Assembly (NCBI GenBank): GCA_900766135.1
Contig: CAAFUF010000038.1
Coordinates: forward strand, 34,105 to 98,104
Origin: Paenibacillaceae bacterium
Lineage (GTDB): Bacteria; Bacillota; Bacilli; Paenibacillales; Paenibacillaceae
Length of the DNA: 64,000 bases
Reading direction: 5' to 3'
The notes below the pieces were generated by a model. It did not search any database. It was not told the DNA's origin and saw nothing but the letters and a program-made list of their open reading frames with translations. Of this stretch, positions 34,723-43,007 are shown in pieces. The translations under genes were made by a program, and so were the position numbers. The number at the start of each line of letters is the position of its first letter. Position 1 is the first letter of the stretch.

Positions 34723-34798
34723 ATTCGCTTTCCAAAAGCGCGGATTGAAATATTTAGAGGAACAGTTGGAAACCTGTCTTGAGTGAAGACAGGTTTTT
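34723..34798 (+). ncRNA. Stand-alone crRNA-like RNA (CreR-type cas repressor candidate)
   Basis: The sequence can form CGCTTT-CCA-AAAGCG, a six-pair hairpin in the place of the GCACTC/GAGTGC hairpin of the real repeat. It is followed by CGGATTGAAAT, which matches 10 of the last 11 bases of the repeat (TGGATTGAAAT), the part kept as 5' handle after Cas5c cutting. The next 20 bases (from 34752) act as guide. The RNA ends with a perfect 10-bp terminator hairpin, AACCTGTCTT / AAGACAGGTT, then TTT, so there is no second repeat. It lies antisense to the cas genes, tail to tail with cas3. Crenarchaeal or haloarchaeal CreR/CreA-type RNAs have this layout; finding one in this type I-C operon is my inference from sequence. 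Confidence 0.8.
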
Positions 34799-37214
34799 AA
34801 ATTATTAAATCATCCATTCCCCCCTCCCCCTTCAAATCCACCCCGTACTTATCGCTGTACCAGTTTTCTTTCACCTCATAAATCATGCCGTCCAAGTGCT
34901 CTACAATGGCGTTACTCTCTCTTAATTGCTTCAGATCCTGTGAATACAGGTTCACCGTATAGTGTTGGGCTTGTTTCAAAAACTTACTTACATCCTCAAG
35001 CCATGCTCCGCTGTTCAATTGAACAATGAGTTCTTTACCTCCTCCATAAGGCACGAGGACAGAAGTCGTTTTTTGATCAATGACCTGAAAATGCTCCGCT
35101 GCCGTTTTGTAACTCCCATTTAACAACAAAGGAAAGCTAGTCCCATGTTTCTTTTGATAGTAAGTCACATAATCATTTTCCTGAGAGAGAGACATCAGGA
35201 GCTTGGTCATCTCTTTATCTATTTCCTTAACGTAATAGTTTAAATTGGCCTCCATTCTATTGTAGTAATAGCGGAAATATTCACTCATCGCCTTTGGTAA
35301 AAGCAGGTTTCCTTCATATTGATCAGCTTTCTTCTTAAACCTGGCTAGTACGTGGCTGGACATCTCCTTCCCGACTTTAATCTCCTTCAGCTTCGAAATG
35401 GCTTCCTCTGCATGATCGATAATATACACATTCTGCGATTCATCTTCTCCATGCCGGTTGCATCGCCCCGCTGCCTGGGCAATCGAGTCCAATCCGGCGA
35501 GAGAGCGAATAACACATTTAAAGCTGACATCGACCCCAGCTTCTATCAATTGTGTAGTTACACAGATGAAGGGCACTTGCTGATCCAACATATCTCGGAT
35601 TTCTTTGAGCTGATCTTTCCGGTGTGCCGCACACATCGATGTGCTCAGATGGTAAACAGGCAGAGGCCCCTCCTTTAGCCTGTCGTATAAATCTTTAACC
35701 ACCCTTTTTGTATTCAGTATGATAAGTGTGCTACCCCATCCGTTAATTTCCGACTTCACCCAATCGGCCAATGTCTCATTCGTCATAGGATCATCCGTGT
35801 CGTCAATAAGCTCGACCCGCTTAAAAGCCTTCGCGACTTCTGAAAGATTCGGCACAATCTCCCCATCTCGGTCCTTCAAAAGGCTATGGTTTACTCCCTC
35901 CAGTGTAGGTTGAGTAGCCGTGCAAAGAAGAATGCTGCAATGGGCAGCTTGTTTCAAGAAATTCAACGCCTCGTTAAACAGGGAAATGCAATGAATCGGA
36001 ACCTTCTGTACTTCATCAAAAACGATCACCGAATGGCTCAGGTTATGCAAACGACGGGTATTGCGGTTGCCTTTGGCATAAAAAACATTGAGGAATTGGA
36101 CAAGGGTAGTAAAAATGATGGGGCTGTCCCAGTTGTCGCGAGCAAGCTTAAGCTTCTCTTTGTCCGTGATCATTCCGTCATCTGCTTCGTCACTATTGTC
36201 CTGGTCTGCCGGGTCCTCCTCAATAATATTGGAGTGGTGCTCTAATATATGTTCGTGATCCTGTAAAACCTTCCTGACTTCTTCCGCATTTTGTTCAATG
36301 ATTGTTGTATAAGGGACGACATAAATGATTCGTTGCTTCTTATACTCGAAGGCATGTCTCAGTGCATACCGAAGGCTGGCAAGTGTCTTGCCTCCACCTG
36401 TGGGGATGGATAACGTATAAATGCCGGACGGGCGCTCGGCAGCGAACACATCGCACTGTTCCGACATTTGGGCTCTCAGCACATTGATAGGTTCGCTTGC
36501 ATCGCTCTTTTCTCTTAATGTAGCCAGGTGGGCCAGCAAACGATCATAGTAGTCTTCAAACAGCAAAAGATGCTGAACAGACTCCTCTGTCTCATTTTGT
36601 TCTTCAAAACGTTGTGTATCCGTACGATCGGCATCAATTAAACAGCTGAAAATGTATTTTGTAACAAAAAAGCTTTGCGTCGGACTATAGTCAGTAAACA
36701 GTTTGAGTTCATCCACAGCGGCATTCATATAGTCGATAAGCTCTTCTCTGGAGATGGTGTCCTTAAAGAATCGGTCAATCGTCAATTCGTACTCGGGAAG
36801 AATCTTATCTTGTACTCGTCTTAAGTAATCGGATTCGATGTCAGGTGAGAGATAGTCTTGGAGGTTGGAGTGATGCGAGATGATGGCATTGCCGACGATT
36901 TCGGCTAGTAGCTTTTCATAGAAGGAGCTTTCTGGACGATGGAGCAAGGAAAACAGCAGTCTGCCTCCAGCGGTTGAATGATCGACCTCACCGCGCTTCG
37001 GCTGAGGCATTTCAGGGTGAAAGGCGACAATGTCTATGTATTCCTGGAACTTATCACTATACTTCCCCAGATCATGAAGCAGCCCGGCTAACCCGGCGAC
37101 ATGTTTCAGACCCAGCTTTTCTCCGAATAGTTCTGCAAATCGTTGCACTCCAAGCAAGTGCGTTTTTAACGGTTGAATTTCTTTATCGTGTTCTCGTACA
37201 TGGGCAATATACAC
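34797..37214 (-). CDS. cas3: Cas3 HD nuclease-helicase
   Basis: The protein has about 805 residues. The N-terminal HD nuclease has H and D in GLLHDLGKYSDKF (H47, D48) plus DHSTAGG and ISHHSN. The SF2 helicase has SIPTGGGKTLASLRYA (Walker A), VIFDEVQKVP (a DEVQ variant of the DEAH box), and AAGRCNRHGED (motif VI). A C-terminal Cas3 domain follows. Cas3 is recruited by Cascade and degrades target DNA. The GTG at 37214 is preferred because GAGGAG lies 8 nt upstream; a GTG two codons earlier is too close. The gene is complete, so interference should be intact. Confidence 0.97.
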   Translation of the reverse strand: MYIAHVREHDKEIQPLKTHLLGVQRFAELFGEKLGLKHVAGLAGLLHDLGKYSDKFQEYIDIVAFHPEMPQPKRGEVDHSTAGGRLLFSLLHRPESSFYEKLLAEIVGNAIISHHSNLQDYLSPDIESDYLRRVQDKILPEYELTIDRFFKDTISREELIDYMNAAVDELKLFTDYSPTQSFFVTKYIFSCLIDADRTDTQRFEEQNETEESVQHLLLFEDYYDRLLAHLATLREKSDASEPINVLRAQMSEQCDVFAAERPSGIYTLSIPTGGGKTLASLRYALRHAFEYKKQRIIYVVPYTTIIEQNAEEVRKVLQDHEHILEHHSNIIEEDPADQDNSDEADDGMITDKEKLKLARDNWDSPIIFTTLVQFLNVFYAKGNRNTRRLHNLSHSVIVFDEVQKVPIHCISLFNEALNFLKQAAHCSILLCTATQPTLEGVNHSLLKDRDGEIVPNLSEVAKAFKRVELIDDTDDPMTNETLADWVKSEINGWGSTLIILNTKRVVKDLYDRLKEGPLPVYHLSTSMCAAHRKDQLKEIRDMLDQQVPFICVTTQLIEAGVDVSFKCVIRSLAGLDSIAQAAGRCNRHGEDESQNVYIIDHAEEAISKLKEIKVGKEMSSHVLARFKKKADQYEGNLLLPKAMSEYFRYYYNRMEANLNYYVKEIDKEMTKLLMSLSQENDYVTYYQKKHGTSFPLLLNGSYKTAAEHFQVIDQKTTSVLVPYGGGKELIVQLNSGAWLEDVSKFLKQAQHYTVNLYSQDLKQLRESNAIVEHLDGMIYEVKENWYSDKYGVDLKGEGGMDDLII

Positions 37215-37245
37215 AAGCACATCTCCTCGCGCATGATCATATACA

Positions 37246-37317
37246 ACCTAGTTCTATTTTACCGCAAAATTTGTCATAATTCACCAATAAGCGGGTAAAA
37301 AGCCTCATTACAATTAA
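37246..37317. repeat. 72-bp direct repeat, copy upstream of cas3
   Basis: It begins ACCTAGTTCTATTTTACCGC and ends CTCATTACAATTAA. It is nearly identical to 41244-41315 in the same orientation. It lies just ahead of cas3 and probably contains its promoter (for example TTGCGG, 18 bp, TATATG on the minus strand). Confidence 0.85.
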
Positions 37318-37451
37318 TATTTCTCAATGTCGAGGACAGATTCGATATTCAAATGGAACAAAGGGCCCTCGAGTTCCACTTGTATTTTCAACCTGATTTG
37401 GATACGCTCATGATAAGGTACCAATTTGATTTTGCGAATGGATGGTGTCCT

Positions 37452-37856
37452 ATGCCTAATCCGAGACTTGAACCCCAACAAAAATCCGCCATCATCGATT
37501 ATTTGAGCAAGCGATTCAATGCGCATACCGTGATTTTATTCGGATCGGCTGCTAGGGGAGAAATGCACCAATACAGCGACGTGGATATTGCTTTTATATC
37601 CGAACTCCCGGCTCCCTCCGCTTATGAACTATTTATGGCCGCATCGGAACTTGCCGATCTTGTCCATCGCGAGGTAGATCTGATTTATTTCCCGCAAGCC
37701 AATCCTGTCTTCAAAGCACAGATTATTGGAAGTGGCGAAGTCCTGCAGGATTTCGAGCCTTATGTGCGGCAGACTGCATTTATGCAAGCTTTGAAAGAAT
37801 ATGCCCTGCTAAATGACGAACGTAAAGAAATCATGGAGAATTATCGAAGAGGGTGA
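37452..37856 (+). CDS. mntA: MntA-like nucleotidyltransferase antitoxin
   Basis: The protein has 134 residues of the minimal nucleotidyltransferase (MNT) family. The signature is FGSAARGEMHQYSDVDIAF (G31-S32, D43, D45), with the third acidic residue in REVDLIYF (D76). In MntA-HepT modules this enzyme adds AMP residues to a tyrosine of HepT and so silences it. hepT follows after 4 nt. The start was set at the ATG giving MPNPRLEPQQ, the usual MNT length; an earlier in-frame ATG adds 33 atypical residues. It is divergent from cas3. Confidence 0.92.
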   Translation: MPNPRLEPQQKSAIIDYLSKRFNAHTVILFGSAARGEMHQYSDVDIAFISELPAPSAYELFMAASELADLVHREVDLIYFPQANPVFKAQIIGSGEVLQDFEPYVRQTAFMQALKEYALLNDERKEIMENYRRG

Positions 37857-37860
37857 AGGA

Positions 37861-38271
37861 ATGAACCGCGATATCGTGACGAACAAATCGGAAACGATCC
37901 ACCGTTGTCTCAAACGGATCCAAGAGGTATACGAAGGAAAGCGGGAGAACCTCTTAAATTACACCAGGCAGGATTCCATTATTCTGAATCTACAGCGCGC
38001 CTGCGAAGCTTGTATCGATTTGGCAATGCATCTGGTCTCGGAAAATAAATGGGGAATCCCTCAGAGCAGTCGGGATGCTTTTGATTTGCTGATGGAAAAT
38101 GGAGTGATTGACGAATCGCTCAACCACAATCTAAAGGCTATGGTTGGCTTTCGCAACATTGCGGTACACGATTACCGAAGCATACAAGTCGAAATCGTCC
38201 AGGCGATTATTGAGCACCATATCGATGATTTCGTTCTTTTTGCAGCAAAAGTCAGAGATTTCGATGCATAA
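37861..38271 (+). CDS. hepT: HepT-like HEPN RNase toxin
   Basis: The protein has 136 residues, mostly helical, of the HEPN/DUF86 family. The RX4HXY motif is complete (R98, H103, Y105 in FRNIAVHDY): arginine and histidine form the RNase site, and the tyrosine is the AMP-acceptor in characterised HepT proteins. GGGTGAAGG precedes the ATG. With mntA it forms a classical toxin-antitoxin pair placed between cas3 and CRISPR array 2. Confidence 0.93.
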   Translation: MNRDIVTNKSETIHRCLKRIQEVYEGKRENLLNYTRQDSIILNLQRACEACIDLAMHLVSENKWGIPQSSRDAFDLLMENGVIDESLNHNLKAMVGFRNIAVHDYRSIQVEIVQAIIEHHIDDFVLFAAKVRDFDA

Positions 38272-38463
38272 AGCCCCTGGAAGAAAAGCTATGTCAGCCG
38301 GGGCTTGCCTTCATCATCCCCTTCCTTGTTGACTATTCGGGACTAGACGGCAGTTCCTACTGTTAGACTTTTTTTCAAGAAAATGGCTCCGCCCTTAACC
38401 TAGCTTATCTAATATACTCCTCAACTTTCCTCTTCCCCATATCCTCGCTGATTTTCCCAAGCA

Positions 38464-38549
38464 GTCTACGCACTTACAAGGAGTGTGACCGGGCACTTAG
38501 GAGGAGCGTGCTCATGTCGGACATTTCAACACGCATTCGCATTCAAAAG
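38464..38549 (-). CRISPR. Decayed CRISPR remnant, two relic repeats and one spacer-sized gap
   Basis: The first relic (38464-38489) matches the 3' part of the plus-strand repeat at 21 of 25 bases (TCTACGCACTTACAAGG, GTGTGAC). The second starts ATTTCAACACGCATTCGCAT at 38523. Exactly 33 bp, a normal spacer length, separate them. Both have the orientation of the intact arrays. Confidence 0.6.
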
Positions 38550-38568
38550 GAATTACTTATATAAGGTC

Positions 38569-39237
38569 TTAGAGCGTCTCAACCAATTTCTGAATCTTTG
38601 AGTGGGAAATTAAATAAACAGGACCCATTATATCTATTTTGCCGTCCTTTACACGTATAGCGCTTTCCTGTTCTGCCGCATAAACATCAATCTCTTCAGA
38701 CAAGGGGAACAGGTAGCCTTGAACAAACGTGGCGTAATCGCGTTTAGCATGAGATTCATAGGCAAAATGATCAAAGCCAATACCATCATATATAGTACTT
38801 GTTTCAACTTCATAGCCAGTGTTTATCAAGCTTAACCATTTTGCAGCCATGTTTATCGCACCGGCGCTGGCACCCATTATAACGGCATTGCTGTTCTTAA
38901 TAACATCCGATAATTCATATTCCGCCAAAAAATCGTTTTGCAAAACAGGATCTCCACCGCATAAAAAAATGACTGAAGCGTTTTGAATTAATCGCTGGGT
39001 ATCTTCCTTCTGCATGCGGTAATCAATGAAATGATATTCATTAAAAATAATGTTAGCCTGATTCAACCATGTCCATTCAGAAATATCATCAATGTTAATT
39101 TGCTCACCTGTATAACCAGACGGTTTAGCGCTAATCATAACAAGCGATTTTCTGTCTTGTATATCCTCATGCAAACATTGGACCAGCTTCTCTGGAAAAA
39201 AATCATTAAACCAACTGAGATAGTAGTGAGTACTCAA
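38569..39237 (-). CDS. Peptidase S51 (dipeptidase E-like) family protein
   Basis: The protein has 222 residues. The nucleophile elbow GASAGAINMA holds the serine, FLCGGDPVLQND is the substrate-pocket region, and FAYESHAKRDY supplies the His of the active site. S51 members cleave Asp-Xaa dipeptides or have related amidohydrolase roles, and some cluster with stress or resistance genes. The TTG start has GGAGGT 9 nt upstream. It lies between the relic array and array 2, with no functional link to CRISPR known. Confidence 0.85.
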   Translation of the reverse strand: MSTHYYLSWFNDFFPEKLVQCLHEDIQDRKSLVMISAKPSGYTGEQINIDDISEWTWLNQANIIFNEYHFIDYRMQKEDTQRLIQNASVIFLCGGDPVLQNDFLAEYELSDVIKNSNAVIMGASAGAINMAAKWLSLINTGYEVETSTIYDGIGFDHFAYESHAKRDYATFVQGYLFPLSEEIDVYAAEQESAIRVKDGKIDIMGPVYLISHSKIQKLVETL

Positions 39238-39434
39238 ACTTAATTACCTCCATATGTATTATTTACATTCATCTATTCTAACGATAAAACATACTATACC
39301 CGCTAGAAAGAGAACGGTTCTAAATCGAACTCTAGATTACCATAATATGAAATTTAGGTGTATGAATCATGTTTCCACGTTATCCTGCCCGTTCGTATAG
39401 ATGATGCACATTACGAAAAAAAATGTGCAGGAGT

Positions 39435-40814
39435 ATTTCAATCCACGCACTCACGTAGAGGCGACATCCCCGCAAGTGATCTCTATCGAGTCTGCCGGTG
39501 ACATTTCAATCCACGCACTCACATGGAGTGCGACCGGAGCTGACCGCAGGCAAGGCAGGCGAGCATGACGATATTTCAATCCACGCACTCAAATGGAGTG
39601 CGACGATACATGACGATCGCCAGTGACACCCGCCTATCATTTCAATCCACGCACTCACATGGAGTGCGACAATCTGATCCGGTTTTCTAATTTTGCTACT
39701 GATAATAATTTCAATCCACGCACTCACATGGAGTGCGACCTTATCCCGGTATCTGTAGTACGAAATGGCTACGGCATTTCAATCCACGCACTCACATGGA
39801 GTGCGACTCCATAAGTTCTTCCTGGTGGTCGTAGCAAACCGATTTCAATCCACGCACTCACACGGAGTGCGACTTGAGAGGAGCGACCATAAAAGCAAAC
39901 TCACGTTATTTCAATCCACGCACTCACATGGAGTGCGACTTGTGCGTGTCTCTCCTGCGTTTATCCGGGAAATAATTTCAATCCACGCACTCACATGGAG
40001 TGCGACCGCATAATGCCGCTTGTAATCACCGTCTACTTGGATTTCAATCCACGCACTCACATGGAGTGCGACATAGCCACTCCGTGACTATACAACCGCA
40101 CACACACATTTCAATCCACGCACTCACATGGAGTGCGACGTTTCCACCTTGTCATTTGTTGCGATTGGACAAGTTATTTCAATCCACGCACTCACATGGA
40201 GTGCGACCCTGCTAATGGTGGCGGTATCCCTATGGGCATTGAATTTCAATCCACGCACTCACATGGAGTGCGACGACCCCAAAAAATCAATTAACCTAGA
40301 TTTCAAGATATTTCAATCCACGCACTCACATGGAGTGCGACGCTGGCAAAGCTTATGAAGGATAAGCCGGTTACGTTGATTTCAATCCACGCACTCACAT
40401 GGAGTGCGACATTATTCCGATTTCTACATTCGCGGGGCGGTTTGGGATTTCAATCCACGCACTCACATGGAGTGCGACCCCGAGCGGATTCACCTTCACG
40501 CTGACCGATCTATTTCAATCCACGCACTCACATGGAGTGCGACAGGAGGGATTTATATGGCTCAAGCAGCCAAAGCCATTTCAATCCACGCACTCACATG
40601 GAGTGCGACCACAAACAATTTTAACCTGAAATCACTCTTTCAGGGATTTCAATCCACGCACTCACATGGAGTGCGACGCGTGTGACCTTCGCCACTTCCG
40701 CATCAGTCGCACCATTTCAATCCACGCACTCACATGGAGTGCGACGCTTTGAGCTGCGCAAATGTGTCCGCAGCAGTTGCCGATTTCAATCCACGCACTC
40801 ACATGGAGTGCGAC
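39435..40814 (-). CRISPR. CRISPR array 2, type I-C, 21 repeats
   Basis: There are 21 repeats and 20 spacers, with the same 32-bp repeat and orientation as array 1. The low-coordinate copy (39435) is degenerate and one base short, and copies at 39573 and 39842 carry single changes. The high-coordinate end is uniform and followed by a leader. It is therefore read on the minus strand from about 40815 downwards, towards cas3. Confidence 0.98.
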
Positions 40815-41243
40815 AGCGAGCCTTGTGAAGCCTTGAGCCACAAGGCCTCACATACCCAAAAGTGCGAACCCATTTTGTGAGCACGAATTTTCACCATTTA
40901 TTTCAACTAAAATCTCCACAAACCCTTTAATGACGCGGGGTGCGAACCTCCCAGGGATTTTATGTGCACTTGGGGTTCGCACCGATAGAAAATAAGTCCT
41001 CTAAATCTATCGATGGCTTGGCCCCAATATGCATGCCTTAGCCACTTTCCGAAGCCTCGCGACATCTCTCACGCCTGACGTTAGAACATCACAAGTAATG
41101 AGTACAAGCTTCCCGACTCACCTACTTCCTTATAAATGGCGGGTACTCATCTAAATCACCGCGCAAGGAACGGACCAATAATAAGGTCTAAACGTAAGGG
41201 ACCCGCCCCGAGAGATTTTTTCACCCAGAATAGGGGTGTGTAT
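40815..41243 (-). promoter_or_regulatory. Leader region of CRISPR array 2
   Basis: AT-rich DNA lies on the leader side of the array. It contains GGTGCGAACC (40939) and GGTTCGCACC (40974) as an inverted pair, with a third AGTGCGAACCC at about 40860. These short motifs may be adaptation or promoter elements. No gene is seen between the array and 41445. Confidence 0.7.
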
Positions 41244-41315
41244 ACCTAGTTCTATTTTACCGCAATATTTGTCATAATTCACCAATACACGGTTGAAAAA
41301 TCTCATTACAATTAA
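41244..41315. repeat. 72-bp direct repeat, copy beyond array 2
   Basis: It is about 64 of 72 bases identical to the cas3-upstream copy at 37246-37317. It lies at the distal end of the array-2 leader. Confidence 0.85.
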
Positions 41316-41445
41316 AAACAATCCCAACAAGCTAGACGCTTGCCGAGATCGCTGAAGTTTTACGTTTATCTTCGGAATACATTTCTCCGGTTGTAATCGT
41401 ATAATTTAACTATACTTGGAACCGTTATGAATGGAGGGGATTTGT

Positions 41446-41994
41446 TTGAAGCCGGTGCTGAAAAATAAAGGGTTCCTTCAAGGAATGGCCCTCCTTCTGC
41501 TTTTCTCCCTTTCGGCCCTGATTCACTTCTCTTTAAGAGACACTTATAGCAAAATATCTGATCTTCATATTCAACAACTAAGTGAAAAAGAACACATTGA
41601 AATCCTCGATGTCGCAATGAAAAACGACCTGGACAAGCCCTTTGCCTATGTTTATTACAAGCGAGGGGTGAAAGTAGGGGCATATTATCTAAGCGTCATT
41701 AATGAGAAGTTGGTTTACGGCGTGGACTTCATGCTTAACGAGGATGAGGACAAACCTGTCCAAGTTTTTGGAGTTCGAACGGGATATCCTTATCTTATGA
41801 TTCAAATCAATGATGATCATCTACTCCATGAGGGCAACCAGATTTACGCCACTTTCAATCAAAACAAATGGCATCAGTTAGATATCGATCGTTCGAAAAG
41901 GAACTATATCGTTACCGGCGACTACGACGAGGCATCGGACGGAAGGTCATCCGTTCAAATCTACAATGCGAAAAGAAAATTGATATTTGAGTAA
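41446..41994 (+). CDS. Hypothetical membrane-anchored protein, 182 residues
   Basis: A TTG start with GGAGGGG 6-8 nt upstream gives MKPVLKNKGFLQGMALLLLF, an uncleaved N-terminal anchor (about 10-28). An extracellular domain (30-182) with a helix (ISDLHIQQLSEKEHIEILD) and then beta-rich text follows. There is no lipobox or catalytic motif. An upstream ATG five codons earlier overlaps the ribosome site. A terminator follows. I recognise no family. Confidence 0.7.
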   Translation: MKPVLKNKGFLQGMALLLLFSLSALIHFSLRDTYSKISDLHIQQLSEKEHIEILDVAMKNDLDKPFAYVYYKRGVKVGAYYLSVINEKLVYGVDFMLNEDEDKPVQVFGVRTGYPYLMIQINDDHLLHEGNQIYATFNQNKWHQLDIDRSKRNYIVTGDYDEASDGRSSVQIYNAKRKLIFE

Positions 41995-42020
41995 GTTCCC
42001 CCTCCGGCTTCCCGAAAAAT

Positions 42021-42053
42021 AGCAAACAGCCCGAACTCATCGGGCTGTTTGCT
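42021..42053. terminator. Bidirectional terminator
   Basis: AGCAAACAGCCCGA, loop ACTCA, TCGGGCTGTTTGCT, between convergent genes. Confidence 0.92.
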
Positions 42054-42917
42054 TCACTGTTCCCCCATCCCCGTCTCCTCCGCCGTCAAATGCAACTCGC
42101 GGTACTTCCCCGGCGTGATGCCTTCCTTCTTGCGAAAGGTCGCCACGAAATGGCTGACGTCGTTGAAGCCGGTTTGCTCGGCGACTTCGCGCAGGGCGCG
42201 TTCGGGGTGCTGCAACATGATCTTCTTGGCCTCGCGCAGGCGCAGTTGGATGAAGTAGGAGTAGGGACTCATATCAAAGGCCTGCTGAAACAGCTCGTGC
42301 AGCGCGTTCATGCCGATATGGGCGTGCTCCACGATTTCCGGCAAGCCGATGTTATCGGCCAAATGCTGCTCCATCCAGTTTACAATGGGCTGGAGCTTGC
42401 GGTAATATTGCGACAGCGACGGGCCGTTGTTCAGCATGCCGAATTGGCGCAGCTGCATCAAAAAATAATAGAGGTCGGTGGACACCTCGATCTTGGAGTG
42501 CGATTCCGCCTGGTCGATGCGCCGAAACAGGTCATTGAACAGTGCGCCAAAGGACCGGTCGTCCCCCTCCTCGTAGAAGGTCGAGGCATTCATGTTTAAG
42601 GATTCCATAATCGACGCCGCGGACGCGCCGCCAAACGTAATGTAAATGGTCGACCAGCGATCCGACGCCGGATAATAGCTATGCGGCGTAAACGGCTTCA
42701 GCAGCACACCTTGTCCCTGGGTCAGCCTGACGGATTCGCCGTGCAGCTCGAAGCGGCCTTCCCCTTCCAGGGTATGCAGCCAATGATAATACGGATAGCC
42801 TTCGGGACGCTGAAAGATCCGTTCCCACGCGCTGTAGCCGATGGATTCCAAAAATAACGGCAGCGAGCGTTCTATCGAAGAAAACACGTAGCGAATATTC
42901 TCATTTCCCCAATCCAA
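42054..42917 (-). CDS. AraC-family regulator, likely of galactan genes
   Basis: The protein has 287 residues. An N-terminal cupin-like ligand domain (about 10-140; EGRFELHGESVRLTQGQGVL) is followed by a C-terminal AraC DNA-binding domain with two helix-turn-helix motifs (LPEIVEHAHIGMNALHELFQ; LREVAEQTGFNDVSHFVATF). It lies 90 nt downstream of the intracellular GH53 gene on the same strand, so it regulates the galactan cluster by proximity. B. subtilis instead uses the LacI-type GanR. Confidence 0.9.
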   Translation of the reverse strand: MDWGNENIRYVFSSIERSLPLFLESIGYSAWERIFQRPEGYPYYHWLHTLEGEGRFELHGESVRLTQGQGVLLKPFTPHSYYPASDRWSTIYITFGGASAASIMESLNMNASTFYEEGDDRSFGALFNDLFRRIDQAESHSKIEVSTDLYYFLMQLRQFGMLNNGPSLSQYYRKLQPIVNWMEQHLADNIGLPEIVEHAHIGMNALHELFQQAFDMSPYSYFIQLRLREAKKIMLQHPERALREVAEQTGFNDVSHFVATFRKKEGITPGKYRELHLTAEETGMGEQ

Positions 42918-43007
42918 GAGCTATCACCACCCGAGTGTTGATAACTCTATTATGAACGATGGTTTGCCGGACTTTCAACGCTGTTCTTTTTGAATTTTCA
43001 TTTTAAG

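Noticed and set aside
40997..41006. Ten-base exact match between the crRNA-like guide seed and the array-2 leader
   Set aside because: On the matching strand the three bases before it are TAG, not a type I-C PAM, and the match stops after ten bases. It is near what chance allows in 64 kb on two strands.
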